This document shows positions 1-12,204 of a DNA stretch of 64,000 nt, one piece after another. The notes under the pieces are model-generated. The model was not told the DNA's origin. It worked only from the letters and a program-made list of their open reading frames with translations, and did no database searches. The translations under genes were made by a program, and so were the position numbers. Numbering within the stretch: position 1 is the first letter of the stretch; the number at the start of each line of letters is the position of its first letter. The DNA is from Sorex araneus. Taxonomy: Eukaryota; Chordata; Mammalia; Eulipotyphla; Soricidae. The DNA is taken from contig NC_073304.1 of assembly GCF_027595985.1 (NCBI RefSeq), positions 49,765,137 through 49,829,136 on the forward strand. The letters run 5' to 3'.

Positions 1-29
1 CCTGAACTACGATCCCTACAAACACTGAC

Positions 30-147
30 CTTATTCGTATTGCCTCTTGAATGGTGTCCCCCAAACAAGTACAGCACCCTGTCTACGCATACCGCACAGC
101 TTCCTGACATGGAAGGAGGGACATCACCTTCGGTGTTAACTTTTTTC
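30..147 (-). CDS. KLHDC2: KLHDC2 coding exon 3
   Basis: 118 nt: one base completing Trp plus 39 codons, ending GNTNK before donor GTCAGT at 29-24. It carries the blade 2 signature SMSGSCAVCVDRVLYLFGG. KLHDC1 exon 3 has identical length and phase. The next exon lies outside the window. Confidence 0.95.
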
Positions 148-3100
148 CTATGAAGTAAAAACAGTGTAAAAGTTTCCCAAAAAAAAGAAATACAAGTCTT
201 AATTCTATCTTCACAATAAAGGGGGAGAAATAGAATGTGTAGGTTAAGAGTTTCCTCTAGCTCTGAATTTGATTCAAAACATGAGCTCTTCCCTCTTATC
301 ACCCATTCTCACATAATGCCAACTGTTCCTACATATAAGTGGTTCTAGATGCCTAAATATCATTTACTCTAGGAACATACCATTTTAATCTTTATTTATA
401 TTGCTGTATGAGGTCCTTGGGTTTTTTTTTTCTGTAAACCAGGAGCTACAAAAGAAACCTTAGCATCCGAATCCTGATAATAGGTGTTTTTCTACTCAGT
501 TTTTAGTCATTCAAAGAAATCTGATTAAGACGTTATATAAATTATCTGATGGGGCTGGAGCAATAGCACAGTGGGTAGGGCATTTGCCTTGCACGAGGCC
601 AACCCGGATTCAATTCCTAGCATTCCTTATGGTCCCCCAACCACTGCCAGGAGTAATTCCTAAGCACAGAGCCAGGAGTAACCCCTATGCATTGCCGGGT
701 GTGACCCAAAAAGCAAAAAAAAAGAAGACTTTATGTAAATTATCTGAGGTAGTGCTTACTGTAGGCCAGGCACTCCTGAGTGCTTTGCAACTCAGTTCCT
801 TAAAAATAAAGTTAAGACTCATTTTGAATCTAAAAGCTTAAGAAATCCAAGACTCAATATATTAATTGCATACTTAGCTCTTCTGTTTACCACTTTTACT
901 AATTTCAAGTTTTCATATTGAAGATTATATTTTTAAATAATTTTAAAGATTTATTTTAAAAATCCTTTTTGGTGGTGGTGTAGGCCTTTCAGAAATTTCC
1001 CCCAGAAACCTGTTGCACAGGAGCACTTAGCCACTTTCTGTACACAGTGGTTCCTCATGTGTGCCCAAAGGACTTTCATAAAAATTGCACTGTATACACA
1101 CAGATCCATGGAGCAACCTCTCTCTCCTGGGGGGAAAAAAATGGGGAGTTTCCACTTGAAGCAGGGTACCCAAGGTATCATTTTTGCAGTTGCCCTATAG
1201 TTCCAAATATACATTTCAGGGTTTGCATTTGTTTTTAAAGACACTTTTCCTTGATATGTGTATGGTGGTTAAAATTTAAGTTAAGAGTAATTAAAATGAT
1301 CACTGGAAGAGGCTACCCCACTTCTGGTGAGCTTGGGGGATCATATAGGGTTCCAGGGATCAAAATCGGGTGAGCTGTGTGCAAAGCAAGAGCTTTACCC
1401 ACTATACTATCTCTCTGGATCTTAAGAACATTTCTGATGGGGCTCAGTTTCTTTTAAAAAAAAAAAAGGTTAATTCTTGTATTAAAAGAATACTATGGGG
1501 CTGGAGCGATAGCACAGTGGGGAGGGCATTTGCTTTGCACATGGCTGACCCGAGTTCAATTCCCAGCATCCCATATGGTTCCCTGAGCACCACCAGGGGT
1601 AATTCCTGAATGCATGAGCCAGGACTAACCCCTGTGCAAAGCCAGGTGTAACCCAAAAAGCAAAAAAAGAAAACAAAAAGAATACTATAAGTCTCTACTC
1701 CATAAAAAGATTTGCAAATTGCTCAGATTACCAGTTTTTCTATGTGCATAAGATAATCTATGTTTAACCCAAAAGGAGAGAGAGAACAAAAGGGAATGCC
1801 CTGCCACAGAGGTGGGGTGGGGTGGGGGGATGGGGTGGGAGGGTGGGAGGGATACTGGGTACACTGATGGAGGGGACTGGGCACTGGTGGAGGGATGTAA
1901 ACAAAATGCAAACATGAAAGTTCATAAGTTTGTAACTGTACCTCACAGTGATTCACTAACAAAAATAAATTAAAAAAAAAAAAGATAATCTATGTTTAAA
2001 GCTGGGGAGATAGCTCCAAAGGCTGAAGCACACACTTTACAGGCTATAACCTCAGATATGCTTCCTAGCACCACACAGCTCCCTTAACACTGCTGAGTTT
2101 AGCTTCCAAATGATCTAAATTTTAAATGCATAAAATATGACAAGAACAAAATTTTCACAAAACAAATCATGGGAAAGACTATAAATCCCCACTTAGGAGT
2201 AACCCAGCTACTGTACGCTTTACCCACTGTACTACCTTTCTGGCAACTAGTTCTTTTCTTCTAGCAATATTGTTTTAGAGATACCTGCAAATAAATTTCT
2301 TTTTTTTTTTTTAATTTTTGATTTGGGGGCCACACCCACCTGTGCTCAGGGTTTCCTTCTAGGTATGTTCAGGGATCATTCCTGGAGGGGTTGAGATGAC
2401 CATATGTGGTCCTAGAGATTGAACCACATCATCCATGTGCAAAGCAAGCACCCAACCTGCCATACCATCACTACAGCCCCAAATTTTAATGTTAGAGTTC
2501 ATTAAGACAGAATACCACACCATTACTTGTAGTAGATAAAATATAAAAATTCTCATCTTGTTCAAATATTAGATCTACATCTTGATGAATTCATAACAAA
2601 ACTTTGATGACATTTTCATTCCAGATTCTCAAGCTTCTTTGCTTTTAGTATAATCATAATACTTTAATTAAAGAACCCTGAAGATAAATTTCTTCATAAG
2701 TCATATAAAGATCTAGTAATTATCAGTTTCTGGAGGTCTGAAGTATCTAAATTTCTCTGCTAAGCTAAATGAGGAGAACACTGTTTTAAAAACATATACA
2801 TACCTTAGCATCCTTAATTAAACCTTTCTGTCTGTTAAAATGTTTTTTTTACAGTTTTTCGTTGTAGCAGTATTTGAACTTTTTTAGTGCCTCCTTATAC
2901 TGTCCACTTACCATCTTCCAGTCTCCATGTTGTAGATCCATAGTTCTTCTCTAGGCAGATAAAAATCATACAATCCTCTGACTTGATTACTCTAAGAAAA
3001 AAAAAATTAACATACTTAAGATTTTACTGGATTTTTTTCTTTACTTATGGAAAGTTAAACAGGTTTTAACAATGGTACCAAAGTACACAACCTTCCCTCC

Positions 3101-6016
3101 CATCCCACATATTCAAGCAGCATTTAGTATCACTCATTTTCAAATTTTTGTAGTTTATTAGGTTTTATCTTTGGTTTTTGAGTCATACCTGGCTGTGCCC
3201 AGGACATCTGTGCTCAGTGGTCACTACTGGCAGGTTCAGGGGACCACATGGAGATGCAGGATTAAACATCGGTCAGTCATGTATAAAGCAAGCACCTAGT
3301 GGCTATACTCTCTCCAGCCCGTATTTTCAAATTCTCTTTTTTGTTGTTGGTTTTGAAGCCACACCTGGTGATGCTCAGGGGTTACTACTGGTGTTGCATT
3401 CAGGAATTACTCCTGGTGATGTTTGGGTTTTAACAATGGTCTTAATGCTATCAAGTGCACAACCTTCAAGTGCAGGGGAATGGATCAAACTTGCAAGCAC
3501 CCTACCCGCTGTACTGTCCCTCCAGTTCCTATTTTAAAATTTTCATACAGCAGTTACAACTGCACAGGAAGAGATGTTTAGAAAATCTCTGATAGGGGGG
3601 CTGGAGTGATAGCACAGCGGGTAAGGCATTTGCCTTGCACGCGGCCGACCCAGGTTCGAATCCCAGCATCCCATATGGTCCCCTGAGCACCGCCAGGGGT
3701 AATTCCTGAGTGCATGAGCCAGGAATGACCCCTGTGCATTGCCGGGTGTGACCCAAAAAGAAAAAAAAAAAAAGAAAATCTCTGATAGATCATATGCCAA
3801 ATTCCAGCTGTTGGGCTGCAAGATGTGTCCTGTGCCATGGATGACAGGCTAAAGAATCTATCTGGAGGTCTATCCAGAAAATGCCTGACCCACACTAATG
3901 CAGCTTGCATCATTTTCTAACTAAGCTTCCTTTCACCCCTTGTCTGCTCTCAAGAAGCAGAGATAAAGCACAAAACTGCAAAGATGCCAGTATTAATTCT
4001 TTATGCAAATACTTAAATTCCTTGTTGAGCACCATTTCCTTTCAGATAATAATTCCTAATAAATAGATTGAATTTACCAATAGGCCAGAACTAGAGTGCT
4101 ACCCATGGAGTGCTTCATCCTGATAGCAATCCTGAAAAGTAGTTGATATTCCAAGAAAACAGGATTGGGGGAAGGGTGGATAACTGGCTGTGCTCAGGCC
4201 TTACTCCTGGCTTTGTGCTCAGGAATCACTCTGGTAAGGAGTTCAGGGGACCATACTGGATGCTTGAGATCAAAGCTGGGTCAGTCACTGACACACACAA
4301 AAAAGGAGCCTTAGCCGCTCTGCTTTCTTTCTCTTTTCTTCTCTCTTCCTCTCCTCTCTTCTCTCTCTCCTCTCCACTCTCCTCTTCTCTCTTCCCTCTC
4401 TCTCCTCTCCTCTCTCTCTCTCTGCCCCCCCCCCATATAGGAATTTTAGAGAAATAATTTGCTCAAGGCCACTTAGCAAAGTAGTGGTGGAATCAGGATT
4501 CCAGCCACCTTTCCCTGGACTTGCAACCTCAGCGGCTGCGAGCCATCTCCAGCCTTTGCTCTTCCACATCCTCAGTGTCAACACAGCATCAACAGCAGTT
4601 CTCTGTGAATGGTGTTGAGTCAGTAGCCTGAGTATTATGCACACGGAAATAGAACAGCTGACCCTGTTGACAGTTCTCTCTCCACTGCACCACTTAACAA
4701 AAGGCAAGGCTGGAAATGTGACAGCAGGCTCATGAGTGAGGAAAATGGCCTGTGTGAAACTGAACAGTAAACCTTAGGCTTACAGCTTTCAAAACAATCA
4801 CCCCTAGGGCTCATGGTCACAGTCAAAAATGAAGAGCCCGTGGAGTGGCCTCCACACTGGCCAGACCGAAGGCTGCAGGTCCCTCCAAACTCATCACCAG
4901 CACCATCAGCTACCCTGATCACCCTCCCGATTCCCACTCCTATGCCAAGTGCACTCCCTGAATGCTGCCATCTCCACAGACAAAATTATAAATCCTGCCG
5001 CGACTGCCTCTCAGAGGCTTCTCTCCAAGGGGATCATGTACATACTAAAATGTTCACCACATACCTGGTCCTCTTTCAATCAACTCCCCATCTCTACTGA
5101 TGGGAAGCTGAAACACTGCAGATTACGTTTCAGAGAACAACAACAACAACAACAACAACAACAAAATCACTTTCGTGGTTACACCAACAACGGTTTTCAA
5201 GACAGCCGGCGGCAGTGCTCTCTCGTGCTAGCCCTCTCCCAGGTGGCCAGTTCCAGACCCAGCCATCACAGAGCAGGAGGAGGGACGGCGATCGGACTAC
5301 CTATCAGACGACAGACTAGAGGGGTGTGAGGGGGGGAGGGGCCACGTTCCTAATTTAGGGAGGCATGGAGCCTCGGTTCACCCCGGCCAGTGTAGTGAGG
5401 CCAGCCTAGAATCTGGAATGTCACTGGGACGCTGCAAACGCGAAACGGGAAACGGTGGGCAACGGATGATGGATGATCCGACACACTCGCTCCCCCGCCC
5501 CGTAACTCACACGGCCGTTGGGCAAACAGCCGCGCGACGGGGAGAAGGGCCCAGCGCGGCGGCCCCTGCAGCAGGGGCTTCTTCAGGGACGCGGCTGCTG
5601 CCCAAGGGAAGAATATCTGCGCCACCTGCCCGGAGACCCCGAGGGAGGCGGGAAGACCGAATCAAGGGCTCCCCGCGACCAGGTCACACCCCCCACGCCG
5701 CGCCCGGAAGGCCCCCCGGGCTGGAGAACGCCCGCTACAGAGCCACCGTGACATCACCTGGCGCCGCCGCCCCGCGCGCCTCAGAAAGCGTCAGTGTCTT
5801 AACAGACACCGACCCAACTCCCCGACGCCGCGCGCGGCCCGCCACGGCGCGGCCCCCGCCGACCTTGTAGCCGCCCCAGACGAACATGTGACGCCCGTCG
5901 CCGACGGCGATGTGGCCGCTGCGCTCGGCGGGGCAGGCGAGCTCCAGGGACTCGTAGCTCTCGTCGGCCGGCCCCGGCGAGTCGTCCGCCCGCTGCTCCT
6001 CGTTGCCATCAGCCAT
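30..6016 (-). CDS. KLHDC2: KLHDC2, kelch domain containing 2 (5' part; exons 1-3 of gene, runs off the window)
   Basis: Joined coding exons 6016-5864, 2991-2912 and 147-30 give 117 in-frame residues with no stop. The protein starts MADGNEEQRADD, and kelch glycine pairs end exon 1 (FVWGGYK) and sit in exon 3 (LYLFGGHH). The family is known: KLHDC2 is the kelch beta-propeller substrate receptor of a CUL2-elongin BC E3 ligase that binds C-terminal diglycine degrons. The pocket residues and the BC/cullin box lie in later exons, beyond position 1. The ATG context is strong (A at -3, G at +4). Exon 2 ends two bases into a Trp codon (TG) completed by the G that opens exon 3, exactly as in KLHDC1. 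The two genes are tandem paralogs on the same strand, with KLHDC1 upstream. Truncation is due to the window edge; no damage is visible. Confidence 0.95.
538..747 (+). mobile_element. Short A-tailed tRNA-SINE with TSD
   Basis: SINE body from about 550 to 735, flanked by TAAATTATCTGA at 538-549 and 736-747. Confidence 0.85.
1484..1688 (+). mobile_element. Short A-tailed tRNA-SINE with TSD
   Basis: Body about 1497-1675 flanked by AAAAGAATACTAT on both sides (13 bp, perfect). The B box reads GAGTTCAATTCC. Confidence 0.85.
1751..1999 (+). mobile_element. Severely 5'-truncated L1 3' end with 17-bp TSD
   Basis: The 215-bp L1 3'UTR end (1768-1982) has the G-rich tract, the CACTGGTGGAGGGATG segment and the GTGATTCACTAAC tail with poly(A). 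AGATAATCTATGTTTAA is repeated exactly at 1751-1767 and 1983-1999. Confidence 0.88.
2912..2991 (-). CDS. KLHDC2: KLHDC2 coding exon 2
   Basis: 80 nt: 26 codons plus TG. Acceptor TTTTTTCTTAG, donor GTAAGT. It encodes SNQVRGLYDFYLPREELW and then IYNMETGR, the outer strands of kelch blade 1. It is nine bases longer than the matching KLHDC1 exon. Confidence 0.95.
3580..3788 (+). mobile_element. Short A-tailed tRNA-SINE with 16-bp TSD
   Basis: Body 3596-3772; AGAAAATCTCTGATAG at 3580-3595 and 3773-3788, perfect. Confidence 0.9.
4316..4434. repeat. Polypyrimidine CT-rich tract ending in poly(C)
   Basis: About 120 bases almost wholly C and T on the plus strand, ending CCCCCCCCCC. It abuts the 3' side of an old SINE. 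GA-rich on the KLHDC2 strand. Confidence 0.8.
5138..5164. repeat. (CAA)n microsatellite
   Basis: About nine AAC/CAA units just upstream of the CpG island. Confidence 0.85.
5864..6016 (-). CDS. KLHDC2: KLHDC2 coding exon 1
   Basis: 153 nt, 51 codons, from ATG to AAG followed by donor GTCGGC. It encodes the acidic N-terminus, the segment ACPAERSGHIAV and the first kelch strand ending WGGYK. It lies inside a CpG island. Phase 0 at its 3' end. Confidence 0.95.
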
Positions 6017-6019
6017 CTT
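6012..6019 (-). promoter_or_regulatory. YY1-like AAGATGGC overlapping the KLHDC2 start codon
   Basis: The gene strand reads AAGATGGC with the ATG being the start codon. This is the arrangement of YY1-bound downstream promoter elements in many CpG-island genes. It may set transcription start position; function is inferred from motif alone. Confidence 0.4.
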
Positions 6020-6280
6020 GACGCGACACTCGGGTTCGGCCCCGCAGCCCCGCGCTCGCGAGCGCTCAGAGACAAAGAGGGAGCGCGAGAGAAGCGCGCG
6101 GCGGGCACGGCGCGAAGGCCGCTCCCAGAGCAGCGCGAGCACGGCGGGCCGCTGCGGGCGAGCGGCAGGAGCGCGGCGGCCGCTACGGGTCCGCTGCCAG
6201 CTGCCAGCCCGGGCCCCGCCTCCAGCCGCCGCTCGCGGCCGCCTGCCCTTGTTTACGCGGCGCCCGGGCCCCGCGCCGCC

Positions 6281-6290
6281 GCCCCGCCCC
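6281..6290 (-). promoter_or_regulatory. GC box (Sp/KLF-type)
   Basis: GCCCCGCCCC on the plus strand, reading GGGGCGGGGC on the gene strand, seven bases from the ETS motif. Motif match only. Confidence 0.4.
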
Positions 6291-6296
6291 CCGAGC

Positions 6297-6304
6297 CCGG
6301 AAGT
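6297..6304 (+). promoter_or_regulatory. ETS/GABP-type motif
   Basis: CCGGAAGT, an exact ETS core, lies about 280 bp upstream of the KLHDC2 ATG and next to a GC box. This is typical of TATA-less housekeeping promoters. Motif match only. Confidence 0.45.
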
Positions 6305-7267
6305 GCTCGGCGCCCTCTGTCTCCCGGGTCCTCCCGCCGCCGCCGTTGCAGCTGCGTTCCGGGCCCGTCTCCGAGCGCCGTCGGAGCTGCAGTGAGCTGG
6401 ACTTTCAGCTCGGTTCTGCAGAACGGGACTCTTCCCGGAAACTCCGGGCTAGGGGCGTGTACTCCGGGGCTCCGAGTCAGGAGCGGAGGATTGGGTTCTA
6501 CCGCGGAGCAGGAATAAGAGTGGGGGGATGGGGGTAGGGGGGAGGTCCGTGTCCTGGCAGCGTTTGCTGCCCCCGGTGCAGATGACGCGGTGGACAGACG
6601 CGGGGAGCAGGCCGCCGCCTGACCGAGCTTAGCGCCGCTCCTGGCCGGTGGGCACTTTGCCAAGAGCTTGGTTGTTGCATCCTGCACCCAGCTTGACAGT
6701 TGTACTAGGAAAAGTGAGTTTGGCAGCGGTCACCGCCCCCGGCCTCAGGGAGGAAAGGGTCTACTCATGACACTTTCACGTCTTATATATACATTTCAAC
6801 CATGTCAGAAGAAAACGGAGAATCACTATCGTCTAAATCTGCTCATCTTAAAGTTTTCCTGGAATAAATGCTAATCCGACCTTCGTACTGGGATGAGAAG
6901 GATTTGCTATCTTCACATGGGATCAGTATGCAGAAAAAAATACTCTTATTGCAGGTGGGGGGGAGGGGGCGGACAGTGGTGCCGGTAAGTCGTACTGGGA
7001 GAAAAACACGGAATCAGACAAGACCCATCTGAGGAGCCTGGAAAGATGCAGAATCTGAAGTCCAGAGCTTGTCTGGACTCCTCTCCCCCCTCGGAGGAGC
7101 AGCTCCATCCTGGAACAAAGGCTATGCCAAAGAAGGGCCAGGAAAATAATTCAAGTGGGGAAAGTGCTAGCAGCTGAACCGGTTCGATCCCTGGCACCGC
7201 TTATGGTCCCCGAAGCACAGAGCCACAGTTGGCTAACCAGGCCCGCGTGGCCCCGAAACAAAGACAA

Positions 7268-7625
7268 TCAGAGGAGACCATCAATAGTTCTTACTCTCCC
7301 CCGTGGCAAACATCCCAGAAAGACTTGGGAAAACTATATAAACTTGATAGAGGTCAAAGGGCACATTGCCCCACTCTGGAGAAGTGGTCCGTGTCTCGGA
7401 GATGTGGACTTTATGGTGCACATTCTTCATCTTGAGATTCTCTGCAGGTCTATTTAAGATGTGGCTGTGTACTTGGTGCTCTGCACCCTAGAGAAGGCTG
7501 CACTCTCTTTAGCATGGAACTCTCCTTCTCTCCCCTTGGTTCCCAAATAAACATATCTTACCTCATTATTCAGCCCCTTCCTGAAATTCTTTTCTGCGAG
7601 GAAAAGTGATGTTCCTGGGAAACCT
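7268..7625 (+). mobile_element. Possible solo LTR of an endogenous retrovirus
   Basis: A TATA-like ACTATATAAAC near 7334 is followed about 210 bp later by AATAAA at 7546-7551 and a short downstream segment, the spacing of a U3-R-U5 unit. Termini were not defined and the family is not named. Confidence 0.35.
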
Positions 7626-9139
7626 AGAATTTAGCTTTCAAGAGAGTCAGAAGTTAGGGCTGACAAATTGCCTGTAATTCCTCACTCCCCCAGGCTCCTT
7701 ATCTCCTTGAGAAATCAGGGGCCAGGGATCATTTCCCACACCTGCAGAGCAAGTCGACCTCAGATGTGGTTTGATCATCCCCCCCTGGGGCTGGTGAGAA
7801 GGAAGGTCTGTACCAAGCAGGTGCTCATCACCAACTTTCATCAGTCCAAATTGCCGGGTCATTTCCCCAGGTGACCTAGGTGAGAAGAGAGGGAAGCAGT
7901 AGACTCCCTTCTTGAGGATGCCACCTACTCTTCCCCACTTACATAAATCACCAACATTTTAATAAAAATGCCATCGCCTGGAATTTCTTCCATAGCAACT
8001 GCCTGTGTGTTTGCCAGTTACCCGTGAGGATTAACTTAAGCCTTCAGCAGGGATCAAACAGATCACTGGGTACCTGTCATTGTGTTTGGGGTCTCAGGTC
8101 TCTCAGCTCGTCAGAATTTCTGGCATGTGTCCCCTCTTGGTGTAATGCTTTTCTTCTCAGCAGAACTTAGGTTTAACCCAACTGTGAACAATTTAAACCT
8201 GTCACTATACATTAAGTCTTTGAGTTTGCTCTCACTGTTTTTATGAGTGAATCCGAAGTGATCATAGTGGTATTCAACACCCTACGTGTCCAGACCTCAG
8301 CTGGCCTTTTTCTGCTTCAGTTCTTGGTTGTCTATTGCTTGCTCCAGTTATATTTTCAGCATTCTCTCAGATCTACAGCCACACCTAGTGTTTTCAGTAA
8401 CAGGGCCTCCATACTTGTTACCTGTCCTGGGAAGTCCTTTCTCTCTCAAATCAATAGAACTTCTTCAGGGAAACTTTCCAGATCTTTGTAATTTCCGTAT
8501 CTAATACCATTCATACATCTAGACTTCATAGTACTTAATAAAAACCATCACATAATTATTCCTTGGCAAAAAAATTTCAAGGAAACAAGAGTTTCATCTG
8601 TTATATTTACCATTATAAGCAAAAGCAAGTAGCACAGTAGAGTCAAATACAAATTTAAAATAGTAAGCTTAGTTATCCCTGGTAGAAAAAAGTGAAGGTA
8701 ACCTCTCTTTTTATTTTTTAAAATGTGTATTTTCCACTTCTTTGCAATGCACATTTAAAAATAGGTCTTCTTTTGCCAGATTTATGGTCCAGAAGTATTT
8801 CTCCAGAAAATATCAAGGGTGCTTGCACGCCTATTTCCATTTTCACAGGAGAGCCTGTTTTCAGAGGCATCTTGGTCTAGGTTGCAGAACAACCTTCAGT
8901 TTAAAGAGAAGTTGGTTTTCCCTCTGGATCAACTCAGTTAGCTAACAACAGACTGATGCCTGTAGATTCACCCAATTACCAGAAAATCTAAAATAACATG
9001 TGACAAATGATGCTCTTCAAGTCCTCTTATGTGAGGACTGGGTACAGTGCATGAGAAAAATAACAAATAAGACTGAGCATGCTGAATTAAGCTATGAAAG
9101 CAGGACACATGGAATAATAAATGAGTTCAAAGACAGTAC

Positions 9140-9540
9140 AGATGATTCGGGTAGTGTTATGGGGAAATCCTGGTCAGAGCTAAAATTGTTATCCCTACCT
9201 GGGTAATTAGTTTCTGGACTTGGATACAGGAAAGAATTTGAGAGTGAGTCAGAAGGATAAAACACAGAAAGCAGTTTATTAAGAATCAAAATGCAGATGT
9301 AATCTAGAGAGTTGCATTGTTTCTAAAGCAGTTTACTAACATAAGACCAGACAGAGTCAGCATGTCGGCATGCTTAAGAGAACAGCACCATTTCTAAAGA
9401 AAATGAAATGAGGCAAGTAAGGGATGAGATGGGCATGGGATTTCAGAGAAGGCTGAAACTTTGGAGTTGGTGACCTAGAGCCAAAAGCACTACTAGATTC
9501 TAACTATATCTGGTCACTATCTGGGTCATTATAGCAAATG
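9140..9540 (-). mobile_element. Possible old LTR fragment
   Basis: The segment around 9260-9275 contains TTTATT (AATAAA on the minus strand) in a non-SINE, non-L1 block that resembles a reversed R-U5. Weak; included because the interval is otherwise unexplained. Confidence 0.2.
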
Positions 9541-11269
9541 TAAATTATCTTGGCACAAGTGGGTATGATATTGATAATGTAAATGTTTTCACCCAGCATC
9601 TATGGATCATTAGCACTGCTGGCACTGGGCTTTGCAAGAAAAAACTATCAGGCTGCCAGAGAGTTCTTACTGAGAGTGAGACATTTATCTTGCATGTAGG
9701 TGTTCCAAACTCTATTCCTGGCATCCCATATGGTTCCTTGAGCCCTGCCAGGAGTGATCCCTGAGCACAGAGCCAGTAGTAAACCAGGAGCATTTAATAG
9801 GTGTGGCTCCATCCCCAACCCCGCAAAAAAGAGAAAAAAAACTCATCAGATATGGGAGCTTATCAAAGATAGAAGGGAGAGTAATTGATGATAACACATT
9901 TAAGGATGAAGTATAGTAATATCTTTGTGATATTGCATAAGATAATAATATAATGATACTTGCATAAGATAATATAATGATACTTGTTGCATAAGATAAT
10001 AATATAATGCTGTAGTTTCCTACATTCTGATTTGGTTTTGTGCAGGGGCACATATTAGTGATACTTAGGGACCAGTGTGATGCTGGGGATCAAATGCAAA
10101 GCTCCCACTAAAATTTTGCATGCCAACCCTTTGAGCCATGTCTCTGGCTCAGACTATTGTGTGGCAAGTTTTATGTGTCTCTGCAAGGAATGTTTTCCCA
10201 AGAGACAAAGTGTTTTGATTCCTTTCCCATCTAGGTCAAGTCGTATACATATGAAATACAGCTGACATAGTAGTATATTACATGTATAATGACTACTCCC
10301 CTGTCTCAAAAGGAGAGACAAATAAGATGTAAAAATTTCAAGAGACAAAACAAAGCTACCAGACACCAATAGAAAAGACAGACACATGGAAACTGGGTTC
10401 ACTGTTAAAATAAGACAGAAAGATACCGAATGCCTTTCAAAGAAATAATAGCTGCAAATTTCCCAGACCTGGAGAAGAGGCAGAACACCTGATTACCTAA
10501 ATGCAAAGGATATACATTAGTCCTCAGCAGGAAAACTATCAAGAATTCAAGACAAAGATATTCAAGGCAGTTTAGAGAGGGAAAGCACAAAACATGGACC
10601 AGATCTCTTCCTGGTCCCCTAAAGAATACTTTTAGATTATCAAGAGGGCAAACTTTAAGAAAAATGTACTAAGACACTACTTAGAATAGCATCCATTAAT
10701 TTTCATGGGCTGTTTACCATACTATAGCTAAAAGAATATTTCAAATAATTTTGGGGCTAGATCCAGGGAGATAGTTTAAAGGCAGGAGCACATGCTCTGC
10801 AAGCAGGAGTTCTAGTTTCGATTTAGAGCACCTGTTCCCCCAAGCTCCGTCATGTGTACCCCCACCATCACCACCCACAACAAAAAGATATCTGAGCTGG
10901 GAAAATAACTCAGTGGTACAGTGCAAGCTTCATAAATGTGAACCTCTAGGCTTGATCCCTAGCACCATAAAAAAATGAATTTTTCCTGACAACTTGAAAG
11001 ATATCTTCCAAAACATCATAAAGATGGTCAGAAAAACTTTTTCCTTGCAAACTAGACTGAAAAACCCATTTGTGTGCCATCTGGAAAACAAAAACATCAT
11101 TCCCCTAGTACTATCTTCCAACCAGAATTTTAAGGGTTCAGAAAGGCTAAACCAGGGAGTTATAAGATTGTCGTTATTATCTGTGGTTCCTATACAATGT
11201 GGAGGTCAACAGCACAAAAATTAATAGAAAACTATCAGTTGGGAACAGTGAATGATGAATGCTCTTTGG

Positions 11270-11918
11270 CTATGGAAATTCTTTTTTTTTGCAATTTTTA
11301 TACATTTTCATAAGGTAGTTCACAATAGTTCATTACAGATAGTACTCAAACACCCACTCAACTAGCTAGCATCTTCCCACCATGAGAAGAGGGAAGTGTG
11401 TAAATGTTGATTTCATTCTGGGGCCCTTTAAGCCCGTACAAAAGAGAATACAAGCAAGTATATTAAAACCAAACATGTGTGCTGCCTTAGGTACATCAGT
11501 GGGCTAGCGCACTCCAGGAAAAATTGTGTCGCTCTCTTCCAGGAGCTTTGTTTTATAGTCTCTGGATCTTGGCTGTTGATATTACATGGTGCAGGGGGCA
11601 GTTTGTGGGTGTGACTATCAAGCTACTGGAAAACTGGGGATCTAGGTGGAGGAGACCCAGTCCCAATTCAAGCAGGCTTGGGGATCTCAGCCAAGGGTTC
11701 CGCATACCTGAGTTCCTCTGCCGGTTCCTTCATGGGTGAGGCTCATCCGAGCATGTGGAAAGTGGCCTTGAGCATAGCTGTGGCTGGGTTCTGGAGGTTT
11801 TTGGCTGCCTGGGCTCTGCTTGGAGCTAGGAAGGAAATTCAACCTGCCCCCTCTGAGGGAGCCAGAGTGAAGACAGCCTGCTGCGGGGGCAGGAGATTCT
11901 GCAGCTATGGAAATTCTT
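11270..11918 (-). mobile_element. Unclassified A-tailed retroposon with 14-bp TSD
   Basis: CTATGGAAATTCTT occurs at 11270-11283 and 11905-11918 and brackets about 620 bp. The plus-strand left end is poly(T), so the element is minus-strand. An internal block at 11531-11612 is shared with 59234-59313 and includes a TATAAAAC motif on the element strand. No ORF is convincing. It could be a non-autonomous LTR-related or mRNA-derived retroposon. Confidence 0.7.
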
Positions 11919-12140
11919 AACTGGCCCTTCTATTTCCCAGAATTTCTACTATATCTTAACAGTAGATATGTCTTGGTTGAAGCATAGTTCTGGAAACAAG
12001 GTAAAAACCAGAATGATTGGGGAGTCCTACTGTTTGGACATAAAACTTTCTGAAACAGCTGCGTGTATTAGGTCAAATAGGAGGGATGGGTATGTACCTC
12101 AGTGTGGCACATGTGCAAGGCCTTGGAACCCTCTCTCTTT

Positions 12141-12204
12141 CACACACACACACACACCACCACCACCACCACCACCACCACCACCACCACCACCACCACC
12201 ACCA
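12141..12204. repeat. (CA)n followed by (CCA)n
   Basis: About eight CA units pass into roughly 16 CCA units. Confidence 0.9.

Larger units (their letters stand above)
148..2911 (-). other. KLHDC2 intron 2
   Basis: Contents: young SINEs at 550-735 and 1497-1675 and an L1 3' end at 1768-1982 (separate entries). Older diverged tRNA-SINEs lie at about 1304-1420 (-), 1998-2110 (+) and 2319-2481 (-). The stretch from 160 to 537 and the one from 2500 to 2900 are AT-rich with nothing recognised. Confidence 0.7.
2992..5863 (-). other. KLHDC2 intron 1
   Basis: Old minus-strand SINEs at about 3171-3320, 3347-3527 and 4165-4325; a young SINE at 3596-3772; a polypyrimidine tract at 4316-4434 and a (CAA)n run at 5138-5164. 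Sequence from 3790 to 4150 and from 4450 to 5130 has no recognised element. The last 460 bases are CpG island. Confidence 0.7.
5400..6640 (-). promoter_or_regulatory. KLHDC2: CpG-island promoter of KLHDC2
   Basis: A GC-rich, CpG-dense block interrupts AT-rich surroundings and covers exon 1 and several hundred bases on each side. No TATA box is evident near the expected start. The 5'UTR begins upstream of 6016, probably between 6100 and 6300, but the exact start site cannot be read from sequence. Large open frames on both strands here are GC artefacts. Confidence 0.8.

Noticed and set aside
5888..6517. 209-codon plus-strand ORF and others in the KLHDC2 island
   Set aside because: Antisense of exon 1 plus GC-rich noncoding sequence; composition artefact without domain content.
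8243..8504. 82- and 72-codon hydrophobic ORFs
   Set aside because: Overlapping frames without conserved features; the sequence is at best an old L2-like remnant.
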